In this document: piece after piece, positions 1 to 5,609 of the stretch | How positions within the stretch are numbered: position 1 is the first letter of the stretch | Layout of the letters: each line of letters opens with the position of its first letter | Assembly (NCBI GenBank): GCA_017960415.1 | Contig: JAGCZE010000393.1 | Span: 1 to 9,541 of the forward strand | Source: Lachnospiraceae bacterium | Lineage (GTDB): Bacteria > Bacillota_A > Clostridia > Lachnospirales > Lachnospiraceae | Direction of reading: 5' to 3' | Length of the DNA: 9,541 bases | Notes under the pieces: generated by a model | The model's input: the letters and a program-made list of their open reading frames with translations, nothing else | Told to the model about the DNA's origin: nothing | The model's database searches: none | Program-made: the position numbers and the translations under genes

Positions 1-23
1 ATACAAAAGGAATGGGATAAGAC

Positions 24-404
24 ATGAAGAAGGGTAATTCTGCGGAAGCGTATCTTGAAAGTATTCTGACGCTTCATAAGGAAAAAGGATATGCAAGATC
101 CGTAGATATTGCGAAAGATCTTGGGGTCACCAAACCGACCGTATGCGGTGCGATGAAAAGATTACGCGAGAAAAGAATGATAAAATTTAATGAAAAGGGT
201 TATATCCTGCTTACCGAAGGGGGAAAGGTGATCGCAGAAAAGGCCCATAAAAGACATACTTTGCTCGCGAAGGCGCTGATCAGCATCGGCGTGAACAAAT
301 TCAATGCTGTTAAGGAAGCATGCAATATTGAACATGTGATCAGTGACGAAACATTTGAATGCCTGAATGAGTTTTTTAAGACACATTTAGTTATAAATGA
401 ATGA
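24..404 (+). CDS. DtxR/MntR-family metal-dependent transcriptional repressor (single-domain, 126 aa)
   Basis: This is probably a cytoplasmic repressor that binds DNA when loaded with Fe2+ or Mn2+. The winged helix covers about residues 5-65, with the recognition region near 25-50 (SVDIAKDLGV...KRLREK). The metal-binding and dimerisation part follows, with H78 in KRHTLL and C100, E103, H104 in ACNIEHVISDE. The C-x-x-E-H arrangement matches the DtxR/IdeR primary site (Cys102, Glu105, His106) rather than MntR, which has Glu in place of the Cys. At 126 aa it lacks the SH3-like third domain of DtxR and is MntR-sized. Two usual ligands look changed: the MntR Asp8 position is Ala, and the acidic residue four after H78 is Ala82. 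The ATG at 24 has AAAGGA (about 6-11) upstream; an earlier ATG at 12 stops after two codons. A near-perfect palindrome follows the gene, which suggests that it controls the downstream metal genes. Family confidence is high; the metal is inferred. Confidence 0.9.
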   Translation: MKKGNSAEAYLESILTLHKEKGYARSVDIAKDLGVTKPTVCGAMKRLREKRMIKFNEKGYILLTEGGKVIAEKAHKRHTLLAKALISIGVNKFNAVKEACNIEHVISDETFECLNEFFKTHLVINE

Positions 405-434
405 AGGGGCAGAAAGTATATTTTTTTTATTGTA

Positions 435-454
435 CGGTTAGCATATGATAACCG
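435..454. promoter_or_regulatory. Palindromic operator candidate for the DtxR-family regulator
   Basis: CGGTTAGCATATGATAACCG is a 20-bp inverted repeat in which 9 of 10 base pairs match (only G441/A448 breaks symmetry). The GGTTA...TAACC arms recall the GGTTAG/CTAACC arms of DtxR boxes, but the arms here are spaced wider (8 rather than 3 bases between GGTTA and TAACC). A -10-like TATGAT (444-449) sits inside it, with a T-run (421-428) at the -35 distance, so a bound repressor would block transcription of the DUF2325 gene. The link to the upstream regulator rests on adjacency and arm similarity. Confidence 0.6.
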
Positions 455-556
455 CGTGATGAAAAATATGAAACAGGCAGCAATGTTAGAAATGAACAGT
501 GATCTGTATAACAGGCTGCTACATGGAAAGTTGATTCGAAATTAGGGAGGATTTGA

Positions 557-856
557 ATGAGTGTAGTTATATTGGGCGGAAATGAATGCATGGAAAGAAA
601 TTACTGTGATCTGTGCAAGAAGTTCGGATGCAGTGCAAAAGTTTTTTGTAAGCCATGTGCAAATATCAGGGACAGAGTGGGGTCACCTGACCTTGTGATC
701 CTTTTTACAAATACGGTTTCACATAAGATCGTACGGAGTGTTGTGGACAACCTTGACAAGGATACTGCTCTGGTAAGGTCTCACAGCAGTTCAATGGCAT
801 CATTGCAGAAGATCCTGGATGAGAGCACAAAGGAAAACGGAGTAGCCACTGCATGA
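557..856 (+). CDS. DUF2325 family protein, cysteine-rich, 99 aa
   Basis: This is a small soluble protein of the DUF2325 family, with no known enzymatic role. The family pattern is clear: MSVVILGG at the N-terminus, then LCKKFGCSAKVF (19-30), SPDLVILFTNTVSHK (43-57) and LVRSHSSSMASLQKIL (72-87). This suggests a small alpha/beta fold with alternating strands. It has six cysteines, including two CxxC pairs (C17/C20 and C31/C34) plus H56 and H76, which could bind metal; this is inference. The start is well supported by AGGGAGG (544-550) six bases before ATG 557. The palindromic operator candidate lies about 100 bases upstream, so the gene is likely the first one regulated by the DtxR-type protein. 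Its last codons abut the relic of a Fn3 gene, so the final ten or so residues (TKENGVATA) may not be the ancestral C-terminus. Confidence 0.85.
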   Translation: MSVVILGGNECMERNYCDLCKKFGCSAKVFCKPCANIRDRVGSPDLVILFTNTVSHKIVRSVVDNLDKDTALVRSHSSSMASLQKILDESTKENGVATA

Positions 857-1013
857 TGCCAAAACCGTTACAGTCGAAGGAAAAACCTCGGCAAAGCTCA
901 AGAAATTGAAGAAGAAAACCTATTATGTAAAGGTTTGTGCCTTTATCGAAGACTATTCGGGTACAAAGGTATACGGAGATTATTCGGAAGTAAAGAAGAT
1001 CGAGGTTAAGTGA
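846..1013 (+). pseudogene. 3' remnant of a fibronectin type III-like surface/secreted protein
   Basis: The frame ending at TGA 1011-1013 is open back to a TAG at 843-845, giving about 55 codons without a suitable start or ribosome site. The translation contains TVTVEGKTSAKLKKLKKKT, then YYVKVCAFIEDYSG, then KVYGDYSEVKKIEVK and a stop. This is the typical C-terminal half of the Lys-rich Fn3 domains that end many secreted proteins of Clostridia (x-x-LKK-x-K-x-YYV-K-V, then Y-x-x-YSE-x-K-x-x-x-V). Only the last strands remain, and it begins within or next to the end of the DUF2325 gene. It is best read as a relic left when a recombination joined a surface-protein gene tail to this locus. It is not expected to be expressed. 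Confidence 0.7.
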
Positions 1014-1091
1014 ATATCCTGGATAACACAGACGTAGCGTTTATTGAACAGGTAAGGAAAGCTGACAATAATATACGGCAGGTAACAATTG

Positions 1092-1129
1092 GCCCGCAGT
1101 TGTATGATATCAGTCATATAACTGCGGGC
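1092..1129. terminator. Strong 16-bp hairpin, possible degenerate terminator of the Fn3 relic
   Basis: The arms GCCCGCAGTTGTATGA (1092-1107) and TCATATAACTGCGGGC (1114-1129) pair over 16 bp with a single G-U and a 6-base loop. It starts 79 bases after the relic's stop codon, so it may be that lost gene's terminator. No T-run follows on either strand, so Rho-independent termination is uncertain. It could instead be a processed RNA structure. Confidence 0.4.
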
Positions 1130-1155
1130 TGTCATGGAAGTATCAGAAATAAAAG

Positions 1156-1167
1156 TATGTTAACCGC
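1156..1167. promoter_or_regulatory. Half-operator similar to the 435-454 palindrome, upstream of DUF6110 gene
   Basis: TATGTTAACCGC matches 11 of 12 bases of TATGATAACCGC (444-455), the right half of the palindrome after the regulator gene. The left half is not conserved here. It sits immediately before a possible promoter for the DUF6110-ATPase genes, so the same regulator could act on both transcripts. The 12-base match is suggestive only. Confidence 0.3.
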
Positions 1168-1195
1168 TTGCTTGTGGCAGGTGGAACAATATAAA
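1168..1195 (+). promoter_or_regulatory. Possible sigma-A promoter for the DUF6110-ATPase transcript
   Basis: TTGCTT (1168-1173) is followed after 16 bases by TATAAA (1190-1195). The -35 is weak (three of six consensus bases) and the -10 is good. Transcription would start near 1202, giving a short leader before ATG 1223. It is supported mainly by position between a hairpin and the ribosome site. Confidence 0.3.
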
Positions 1196-1222
1196 TCATT
1201 TATTTATTAGGAGGGAAACATC

Positions 1223-1498
1223 ATGAAACTTAAAGGAATCGGTTTATTTGCACTCGGAACATTGTTCGGACTTGAAGGTATTAAGCTTCTTTCGTCAAAA
1301 GACGCGAAAAAAGTCTATGCACACTGCACGGCGGGAGTATTGCGGATGAAAGATTGTGTTCTGGATCAGGCGACTGCCTTGCAGGAGAACTGTTCCGATA
1401 TTTATGCGGAAGCAAAGGCGATAAATGAGGAAAGAGCCTGTCAGAAGGCAGCGGAAGAGATATCTGATGAAGCGGAAACATCCGATGAAAATGAATAA
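1223..1498 (+). CDS. DUF6110 family small membrane-anchored protein (FezA-like candidate), 91 aa
   Basis: This small protein has one N-terminal hydrophobic glycine-rich helix (residues 4-23, GIGLFALGTLFGLEGIKLL) containing GxxxG (G12/G16). The helix is suited to membrane insertion and self-association. A basic patch, SSKDAKKVYAH, follows. The rest is soluble and helical, with the conserved stretch AGVLRMKDCVLDQATALQENCSDIYAEAKAINEER (37-71) and an acidic C-terminus (ISDEAETSDENE). This matches DUF6110, which I know as a neighbour of heavy-metal P-type ATPases in Firmicutes. The architecture and position directly before a P1B ATPase fit FezA of ferrosome clusters, although I cannot confirm orthology. 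The start is well supported by AGGAGGG (1209-1215). The ATPase gene follows after 88 bases. Confidence is high for family and modest for the FezA role. Confidence 0.85.
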   Translation: MKLKGIGLFALGTLFGLEGIKLLSSKDAKKVYAHCTAGVLRMKDCVLDQATALQENCSDIYAEAKAINEERACQKAAEEISDEAETSDENE

Positions 1499-1505
1499 TT
1501 ATCGG

Positions 1506-1550
1506 TTATGATGAACACACTTCCGCTATTTAGGGAAAAGAACATCATAA
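1506..1550 (+). other. Nested inverted repeat in the DUF6110-ATPase intergenic leader
   Basis: TTATGATG (1506-1513) pairs with CATCATAA (1543-1550). Inside, TTCC (1521-1524) pairs with GGAA (1534-1537) around a 9-base loop. There is no T-run after it, so it is not a standard terminator. It could affect mRNA stability, setting different DUF6110 and ATPase levels. Confidence 0.3.
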
Positions 1551-1586
1551 GTTGAACCAAATAAAAAAGAAAGAAGTCATCAGAGA

Positions 1587-3674
1587 ATGAATTTTACGAT
1601 TAAGCATGAGATAAAAAACCGCCTCAGGGTACATCTGCCCATGAGACGTATGAGTTTCAGGGAAGCGGATACCCTTGAATACTATCTTCTGGGATTTTGT
1701 GAGATCAGAGAAGTTACGGTATACGAACGGACAGCGGATGCAGTAATAGTATATGACTGTGTCAGGGAAAGAGTACTCGAGATAATTAAGGAGTACTCAC
1801 CTGAAAATATAAATGTACCGGAAACCGTATTTGAAAGTTCGGGACGGGAAGCCTCCGCAAAATACAAAGAAAAGATCGTAGCAAGCATAATACTGCATTA
1901 CGGACAGAAGCTTCTGTTGCCTGAGCCGGTGCGCATGGTCCTGACAGCCGCAAAAAACGTAAAATATATACTTCGAGGACTGAAAACCCTGAAAAACAGG
2001 AAGCTTCAGGTTGAATTGCTTGATGCTGCAGCCATAACAGCAGCGGTGATCACAGGAGATCATAAGACCGCCTCAAGCGTGATGTTCCTGTTATCCATCG
2101 GTGATACACTCGAAGAGTGGACGCATAAGCGCTCTGTTGACGATCTGGCAAGACGCATGGCACTGAATGTGGATAAGGTATGGCTGCTGACCGGAGACGG
2201 TGAGATTCAGGTCGATTCGTCACAGATCGCATGCGGTGACAGAGTAGTTGTCAGAATGGGCAACATAATCCCCTTCGACGGCGAGGTTGTCAGCGGTGAG
2301 GCTATGGTAAATCAGGCTTCAATGACAGGAGAATCCGCTGCGGTACGAAAGGATGCGGCATGTACCGTATTTGCGGGAACCGTTGTGGAGGAAGGCGAAC
2401 TGACAATAAAAGTGACTCAGACAGAAGGCTGCGGACGTTTTGACAAGATCGTAAAAATGATCGAGGAGTCCGAGAAGCTGAAGTCCGGTCTAGAAAGCAA
2501 AGCCGAACATCTTGCCGATAAACTGGTTCCGTATACACTTCTTGCTTCAGCCGCAACCTGGCTGTTCAGCCGTAATATCACGAAAGCTGTATCGGTACTG
2601 ATGGTGGATTATTCCTGCGCATTGAAGATGGCAATGCCAATTTCCGTGCTTTCAGCCATAAGGGAAGCGACCGATTACGGCATTACAGTCAAGGGCGGAA
2701 GATTTCTTGAGGCGGTAGCCGAAGCTGACACGATAGTGTTTGACAAGACCGGAACGTTGACCAAAGCCTGTCCCAAAGTGAAAAAGGTTGTCTCCTTCTG
2801 TGATGAGGATGAGGACGAACTGCTGCGCCAGGCGGCCTGTCTGGAAGAGCATTTTCCTCATTCTGTGGCACGCGCGGTCGTTGATGCGGCACTTGAAAAA
2901 GGGCTGACACATGATGAGCTGCATACAAAGGCCGAATATATCGTCGCTCACGGTATAGCCTCATATATTAACGATAAGAAAGCGGTCATCGGAAGCTGGC
3001 ATTTTGTATTCGAGGATGAAGATGTTGTTATACCGCCTGAATACAGGGAGCGCTTTGAGAATCTTCTGAATGAATACTCACATCTCTATTTTGCAAAGGA
3101 AGGAAAACTCTGCGCCTGCATACTCATAGAGGATCCGATGCGGGAAGAAGTTTCGAATGTAATCGGGAAACTGAAAGCCCAAGGCTTCAGGCACATAGTA
3201 ATGATGACCGGCGACAGTGAGCGTACTGCGGCTGCAATAGCCCAAAAGGCAGGCATTGATGAATATTATTCCGAAGTCCTTCCCGAAGATAAAGCCGGGT
3301 ATGTTGAAAAGGCAAAGGCAGAGGGAAGACGCGTGATCATGATCGGAGACGGGATTAATGATTCGCCGGCACTTTCTGCGGCGGATGTCGGTATCGCTAT
3401 CAGCGAAGGTGCCGAAATAGCAAGGCAGATAGCGGATGTGACGATCAATTCGGATGATCTAAACAGTATCGTTGCGCTAAGGGATTTAAGTACTCTTTTG
3501 ATGAAACGTATACGCTTCAATTACAGGACAATCGTGGGTTTCAACACCGGTCTGATCATATTGGGGGTTGCAGGCGTACTTCCTCCGGCGACTTCGGCTA
3601 TGATGCATAACGGTTCGACCGTTGCTTTAGGACTTAACAGTATGACAAGATTGCTGCCTGAAAAAACGCTATAA
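1587..3674 (+). CDS. fezB: P1B-type metal-transporting ATPase with Y-S-C membrane motif (FezB-like candidate), 695 aa
   Basis: This is an ATP-driven transition-metal pump of the inner or organelle membrane. Residues 1-70 form an HMA_2-like domain (NRLRVHLP at 11-18) without the CxxC of classical HMA domains. Membrane segments lie near 100-180. The actuator loop is TGES at 247-250. The metal-site helix reads Y342-S343-C344-A-L, with P351 downstream, in place of the usual CPC. Then come the phosphorylation site DKTGTLT (D386), an N-domain HP-like motif HFPHS (422-426), MTGDS (541-544) and GDGINDSP (587-594). All catalytic motifs are intact, so it should be active. The C-terminal helix keeps HNGSTVALGLNSM. 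The non-canonical motif, the HMA_2 domain and the preceding DUF6110 gene point to the P1B-6 group containing FezB, which loads iron into ferrosomes. Iron as substrate, and the symbol, are inferred. The ribosome site is weak (AGAAAGAAG near 1568-1576). The leader (1499-1586) can fold. Confidence 0.88.
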   Translation: MNFTIKHEIKNRLRVHLPMRRMSFREADTLEYYLLGFCEIREVTVYERTADAVIVYDCVRERVLEIIKEYSPENINVPETVFESSGREASAKYKEKIVASIILHYGQKLLLPEPVRMVLTAAKNVKYILRGLKTLKNRKLQVELLDAAAITAAVITGDHKTASSVMFLLSIGDTLEEWTHKRSVDDLARRMALNVDKVWLLTGDGEIQVDSSQIACGDRVVVRMGNIIPFDGEVVSGEAMVNQASMTGESAAVRKDAACTVFAGTVVEEGELTIKVTQTEGCGRFDKIVKMIEESEKLKSGLESKAEHLADKLVPYTLLASAATWLFSRNITKAVSVLMVDYSCALKMAMPISVLSAIREATDYGITVKGGRFLEAVAEADTIVFDKTGTLTKACPKVKKVVSFCDEDEDELLRQAACLEEHFPHSVARAVVDAALEKGLTHDELHTKAEYIVAHGIASYINDKKAVIGSWHFVFEDEDVVIPPEYRERFENLLNEYSHLYFAKEGKLCACILIEDPMREEVSNVIGKLKAQGFRHIVMMTGDSERTAAAIAQKAGIDEYYSEVLPEDKAGYVEKAKAEGRRVIMIGDGINDSPALSAADVGIAISEGAEIARQIADVTINSDDLNSIVALRDLSTLLMKRIRFNYRTIVGFNTGLIILGVAGVLPPATSAMMHNGSTVALGLNSMTRLLPEKTL

Positions 3675-3730
3675 TCATCTGTTTTTTGATCACTATGATC
3701 ACAGGATATAAAAAGAGGTGAAGAATTTCC

Positions 3731-3982
3731 ATGGTAAGGACAGTATTGAAAATAGACGGAATGATGTGCGGGATGTGCGAAGCACATATTAACGACGTAA
3801 TCAGAAAATTGATCCCGGATGTACAAAAACTGAAGAGCTCCCATACAAAGGGCGAAAGCTGCTTTGTTTCAGAAAGTGCACCGGATGAAAATAAGCTCAG
3901 GGCAGCTATCGGTGAGACGGGGTATACCGTATTATCAATGAGATCGGAACCTTATACGAAGAAGTTTCTGGGACTGTTTTGA
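3731..3982 (+). CDS. Small heavy-metal-associated (HMA) domain protein, 83 aa
   Basis: This is a stand-alone HMA-domain protein, probably a cytosolic metal chaperone or sensor partner of the ATPase. The metal-binding loop is GMMCGMCEAHI with C13 and C16 (CxxC). The Glu after the second Cys and the following AHIND are typical of a Clostridia subgroup usually found beside P-type ATPases. The middle, KLKSSHTKGESCFVSE (33-48), and C-terminal GETGYTVLSM fit the beta-alpha-beta-beta-alpha-beta fold, with a short extension, YTKKFLGLF. The start has AGAGGTGA about nine bases upstream. It lies 56 bases after the ATPase gene with no terminator between them, so the two are probably co-transcribed. It may supply in trans the CxxC domain that the ATPase lacks; this is inference. 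Which metal it binds (Cu, Zn or Fe) cannot be read from the sequence. Confidence 0.88.
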   Translation: MVRTVLKIDGMMCGMCEAHINDVIRKLIPDVQKLKSSHTKGESCFVSESAPDENKLRAAIGETGYTVLSMRSEPYTKKFLGLF

Positions 3983-4041
3983 AAGATGAGGTTTACGTGA
4001 TGGGAAAAGCTGTGAAAATATGTGATGAGAAGAGGTAACAA

Positions 4042-4665
4042 ATGGGTTTATTTAAGAAATTCGTCAGCCAGACCAGAAAACCCGAGGGATTTCTCGGAAA
4101 GATGATGGTGAACGGAATGAACGGCGGACATGCTCAGATGGCTGATTGGGGCATGTCTCATCTGAAGAATATCGAGCCTGAAGAGATTGTCGAGATCGGG
4201 TGCGGCGGCGGAAGAAATGCCGGTGAACTGCTGAAAAAGTATCCGGCAGCGAAAGTCACGGCAATCGATTATTCTGAGGTTTCCGTGGGAAAAGCTACAG
4301 CTTACAATTCTGAGGCTATCAAAAACGGACGATGCACAGTGCAGCAGGGGGATGTATCGGCTTTGGCATTACCCGAAGAGAAGTATGATCTGGCCACCGC
4401 ATTTGAAACGATCTATTTCTGGCCGGGACTTGAAAAGTGTTTTGCCCAGGTTGCCAAAGTTCTGAAGCCGGGTGGGATTTTCATGATCGTAAACGAATCC
4501 GACGGAACCGATGAAGCAAGCCTCAAATTCGAGAAGATCATTGAAGGCATGAAATGCCACACACCCGAAGAAATTGAGGCAGCATTAAAAGCTGCCGGAT
4601 TTTCGAAGGTTAAATCCGACCACCATCAGTCTAAGCCATGGATTACGGTGATCGCGAAGAAGTAA
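4042..4665 (+). CDS. Class I SAM-dependent methyltransferase, 207 aa
   Basis: This is a Rossmann-fold methyltransferase of the Methyltransf_11/25 type. Motif I is VEIGCGGGRNAGELL (50-64, SAM glycine loop). The acidic ribose-binding residue is D76 in VTAIDYSE. GDVSALALP (103-111) is the adenine-binding region, and LKPGGIFMIVNE (141-152) is the post-IV motif. The N-terminus (MGLFKKFVSQTRKPEGFLGKMMVNGMNGGHAQMADWGMSHL) recalls small-molecule methyltransferases of Clostridia. The substrate is unknown; the sequence does not separate metal-chelator, lipid or other targets. The ribosome site AAGAGG lies a few bases before ATG 4042. A tiny 12-codon frame (4000-4038) ends over this site and may be chance. 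The gene is in line with the HMA and ZIP genes with short gaps, which suggests one operon and a role tied to metal handling or a stress product. Confidence 0.9.
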   Translation: MGLFKKFVSQTRKPEGFLGKMMVNGMNGGHAQMADWGMSHLKNIEPEEIVEIGCGGGRNAGELLKKYPAAKVTAIDYSEVSVGKATAYNSEAIKNGRCTVQQGDVSALALPEEKYDLATAFETIYFWPGLEKCFAQVAKVLKPGGIFMIVNESDGTDEASLKFEKIIEGMKCHTPEEIEAALKAAGFSKVKSDHHQSKPWITVIAKK

Positions 4666-4714
4666 GGGGACATCTCTCATTCGTTTGTCTGACAGGAAAG
4701 ACGGGTGATAATAA

Positions 4715-5494
4715 TTGAAAACTGTTGTAATCGGACTTTTAATACCGTTTATCGGAACTGCGGTCGGAGCAGCTTGCGTCTTTTTCCTTAAAAAAGATTT
4801 GAAGATCGGTATCCAACGGGCTTTGACCGGATTTGCAGCCGGAGTGATGGTCGCCGCTTCGATTTGGAGCCTGATCGTGCCTGCAATAGATCAGTCGGCT
4901 GACAAGGGAAGATTTGCTTTTCTCCCGGCATTCATAGGATTTTGGATGGGAATACTGTTCCTGCTTTTGCTGGACCATATTATTCCTCATTTGCATGTTG
5001 GCACAGATCAGGTCGAGGGACCTAAAAGTAAATTTACCCGTACCGTCATGCTGGTACTTGCCGTTACGCTGCATAATATTCCGGAGGGAATGGCTGTTGG
5101 TGCTGTGTATGCCGGACTGGTGAACGGTTCGGGGTTGATCACCGCCGGCGGAGCATTGGCTCTTGCACTCGGAATCGCGATACAAAATTTCCCGGAAGGT
5201 GCGATCATTTCGATGCCGCTGTATTCAGAAGGAAAAAGCAACCCAAAATCTTTTATTTTGGGTGTACTATCGGGAGCGGTAGAGCCGATTTTCGGAGGAC
5301 TGACGGTTATTCTGGCAGGACTTGTTGTGCCGGCAATGCCTTACTTTCTTTCCTTTGCGGCAGGTGCTATGCTGTATGTTGTTGTGGAAGAGCTTATACC
5401 CGAAATGTCCGCAGGAGAGCATTCAAATATCGGTGTTGTTTCATTTGCGGTGGGATTCAGTTTGATGATGGCGCTGGATGTTGCTCTGGGATAA
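4715..5494 (+). CDS. ZIP (GufA-type) divalent metal transporter, 259 aa
   Basis: This integral membrane transporter moves Zn2+, Fe2+ or Mn2+ into the cytosol. It has about eight hydrophobic segments. The metal-site motifs are HNIPEG (120-125) and QNFPEG (157-162); the second has Gln where many ZIPs have His, which I recall as usual in GufA-like members. Further conserved points are GAVEPIFG (188-195, E190) and VEELIPE (224-230). A short loop, LDHIIPHLHVG (86-96), has three histidines that could bind metal. The start is TTG 4715 with GGGTGA (4703-4708) six bases before it; no in-frame ATG fits better. It lies 49 bases after the methyltransferase gene. An importer beside a P1B pump suits a system that brings metal in and stores it in a compartment, but it could also be a simple uptake gene. 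The metal is not determinable here. Confidence 0.9.
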   Translation: MKTVVIGLLIPFIGTAVGAACVFFLKKDLKIGIQRALTGFAAGVMVAASIWSLIVPAIDQSADKGRFAFLPAFIGFWMGILFLLLLDHIIPHLHVGTDQVEGPKSKFTRTVMLVLAVTLHNIPEGMAVGAVYAGLVNGSGLITAGGALALALGIAIQNFPEGAIISMPLYSEGKSNPKSFILGVLSGAVEPIFGGLTVILAGLVVPAMPYFLSFAAGAMLYVVVEELIPEMSAGEHSNIGVVSFAVGFSLMMALDVALG

Positions 5495-5529
5495 AAGTCC
5501 GGCTTAAGTTTGCTGTAACTAGAGATATA

Positions 5530-5583
5530 AAGAAGAAATCTTGACATTAAAGAGATAGCTTTTAATGGATGAGATTTTTTCTT
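5530..5583. other. Nested AT-rich inverted repeats just before the tetR promoter
   Basis: AAGAAGAAATC (5530-5540) pairs with GATTTTTTCTT (5573-5583) over 11 bp with one G-U. Within it, CATTAAA (5545-5551) pairs with TTTAATG (5561-5567) around a 9-base loop. The right arm reaches into the TTGACA -35 box of the tetR promoter. It may be a weak terminator for the ZIP operon, or an extra regulatory site. The stem is AT-rich, so stability is doubtful. Confidence 0.35.
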
Positions 5584-5609
5584 GACAAAGCTATGAACAA
5601 ATATATAAA
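5582..5609 (+). promoter_or_regulatory. Sigma-A promoter of the TetR-MATE-phosphotransferase operon
   Basis: A perfect TTGACA (5582-5587) is followed after 16 bases by TATAAA (5604-5609), a strong housekeeping promoter. The start would be near 5616. The leader of about 60 bases ends at the tetR ribosome site GGAG (5665-5668). A long perfect inverted repeat overlaps spacer, -10 and start. Confidence 0.75.

Noticed and set aside
1010..1210. 66-codon frame starting with GTG in the DUF2325-DUF6110 gap
   Set aside because: It overlaps the Fn3 relic's end, spans the 16-bp hairpin, has no convincing ribosome site, and its translation resembles no family I know.
3681..3704. TGATCA-CTA-TGATCA repeat after the ATPase gene with a nearby T-run, considered as a terminator
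   Set aside because: The T-run precedes the short 6-bp stem and none follows it, so it does not fit a terminator on the + strand.
4000..4038. 12-codon frame before the methyltransferase gene
   Set aside because: It has a weak ribosome site and an uninformative sequence; most likely chance.
4739..5185. 148-codon reverse-strand frame inside the ZIP gene
   Set aside because: It is a shadow of the ZIP coding sequence with no recognisable motif or ribosome site.
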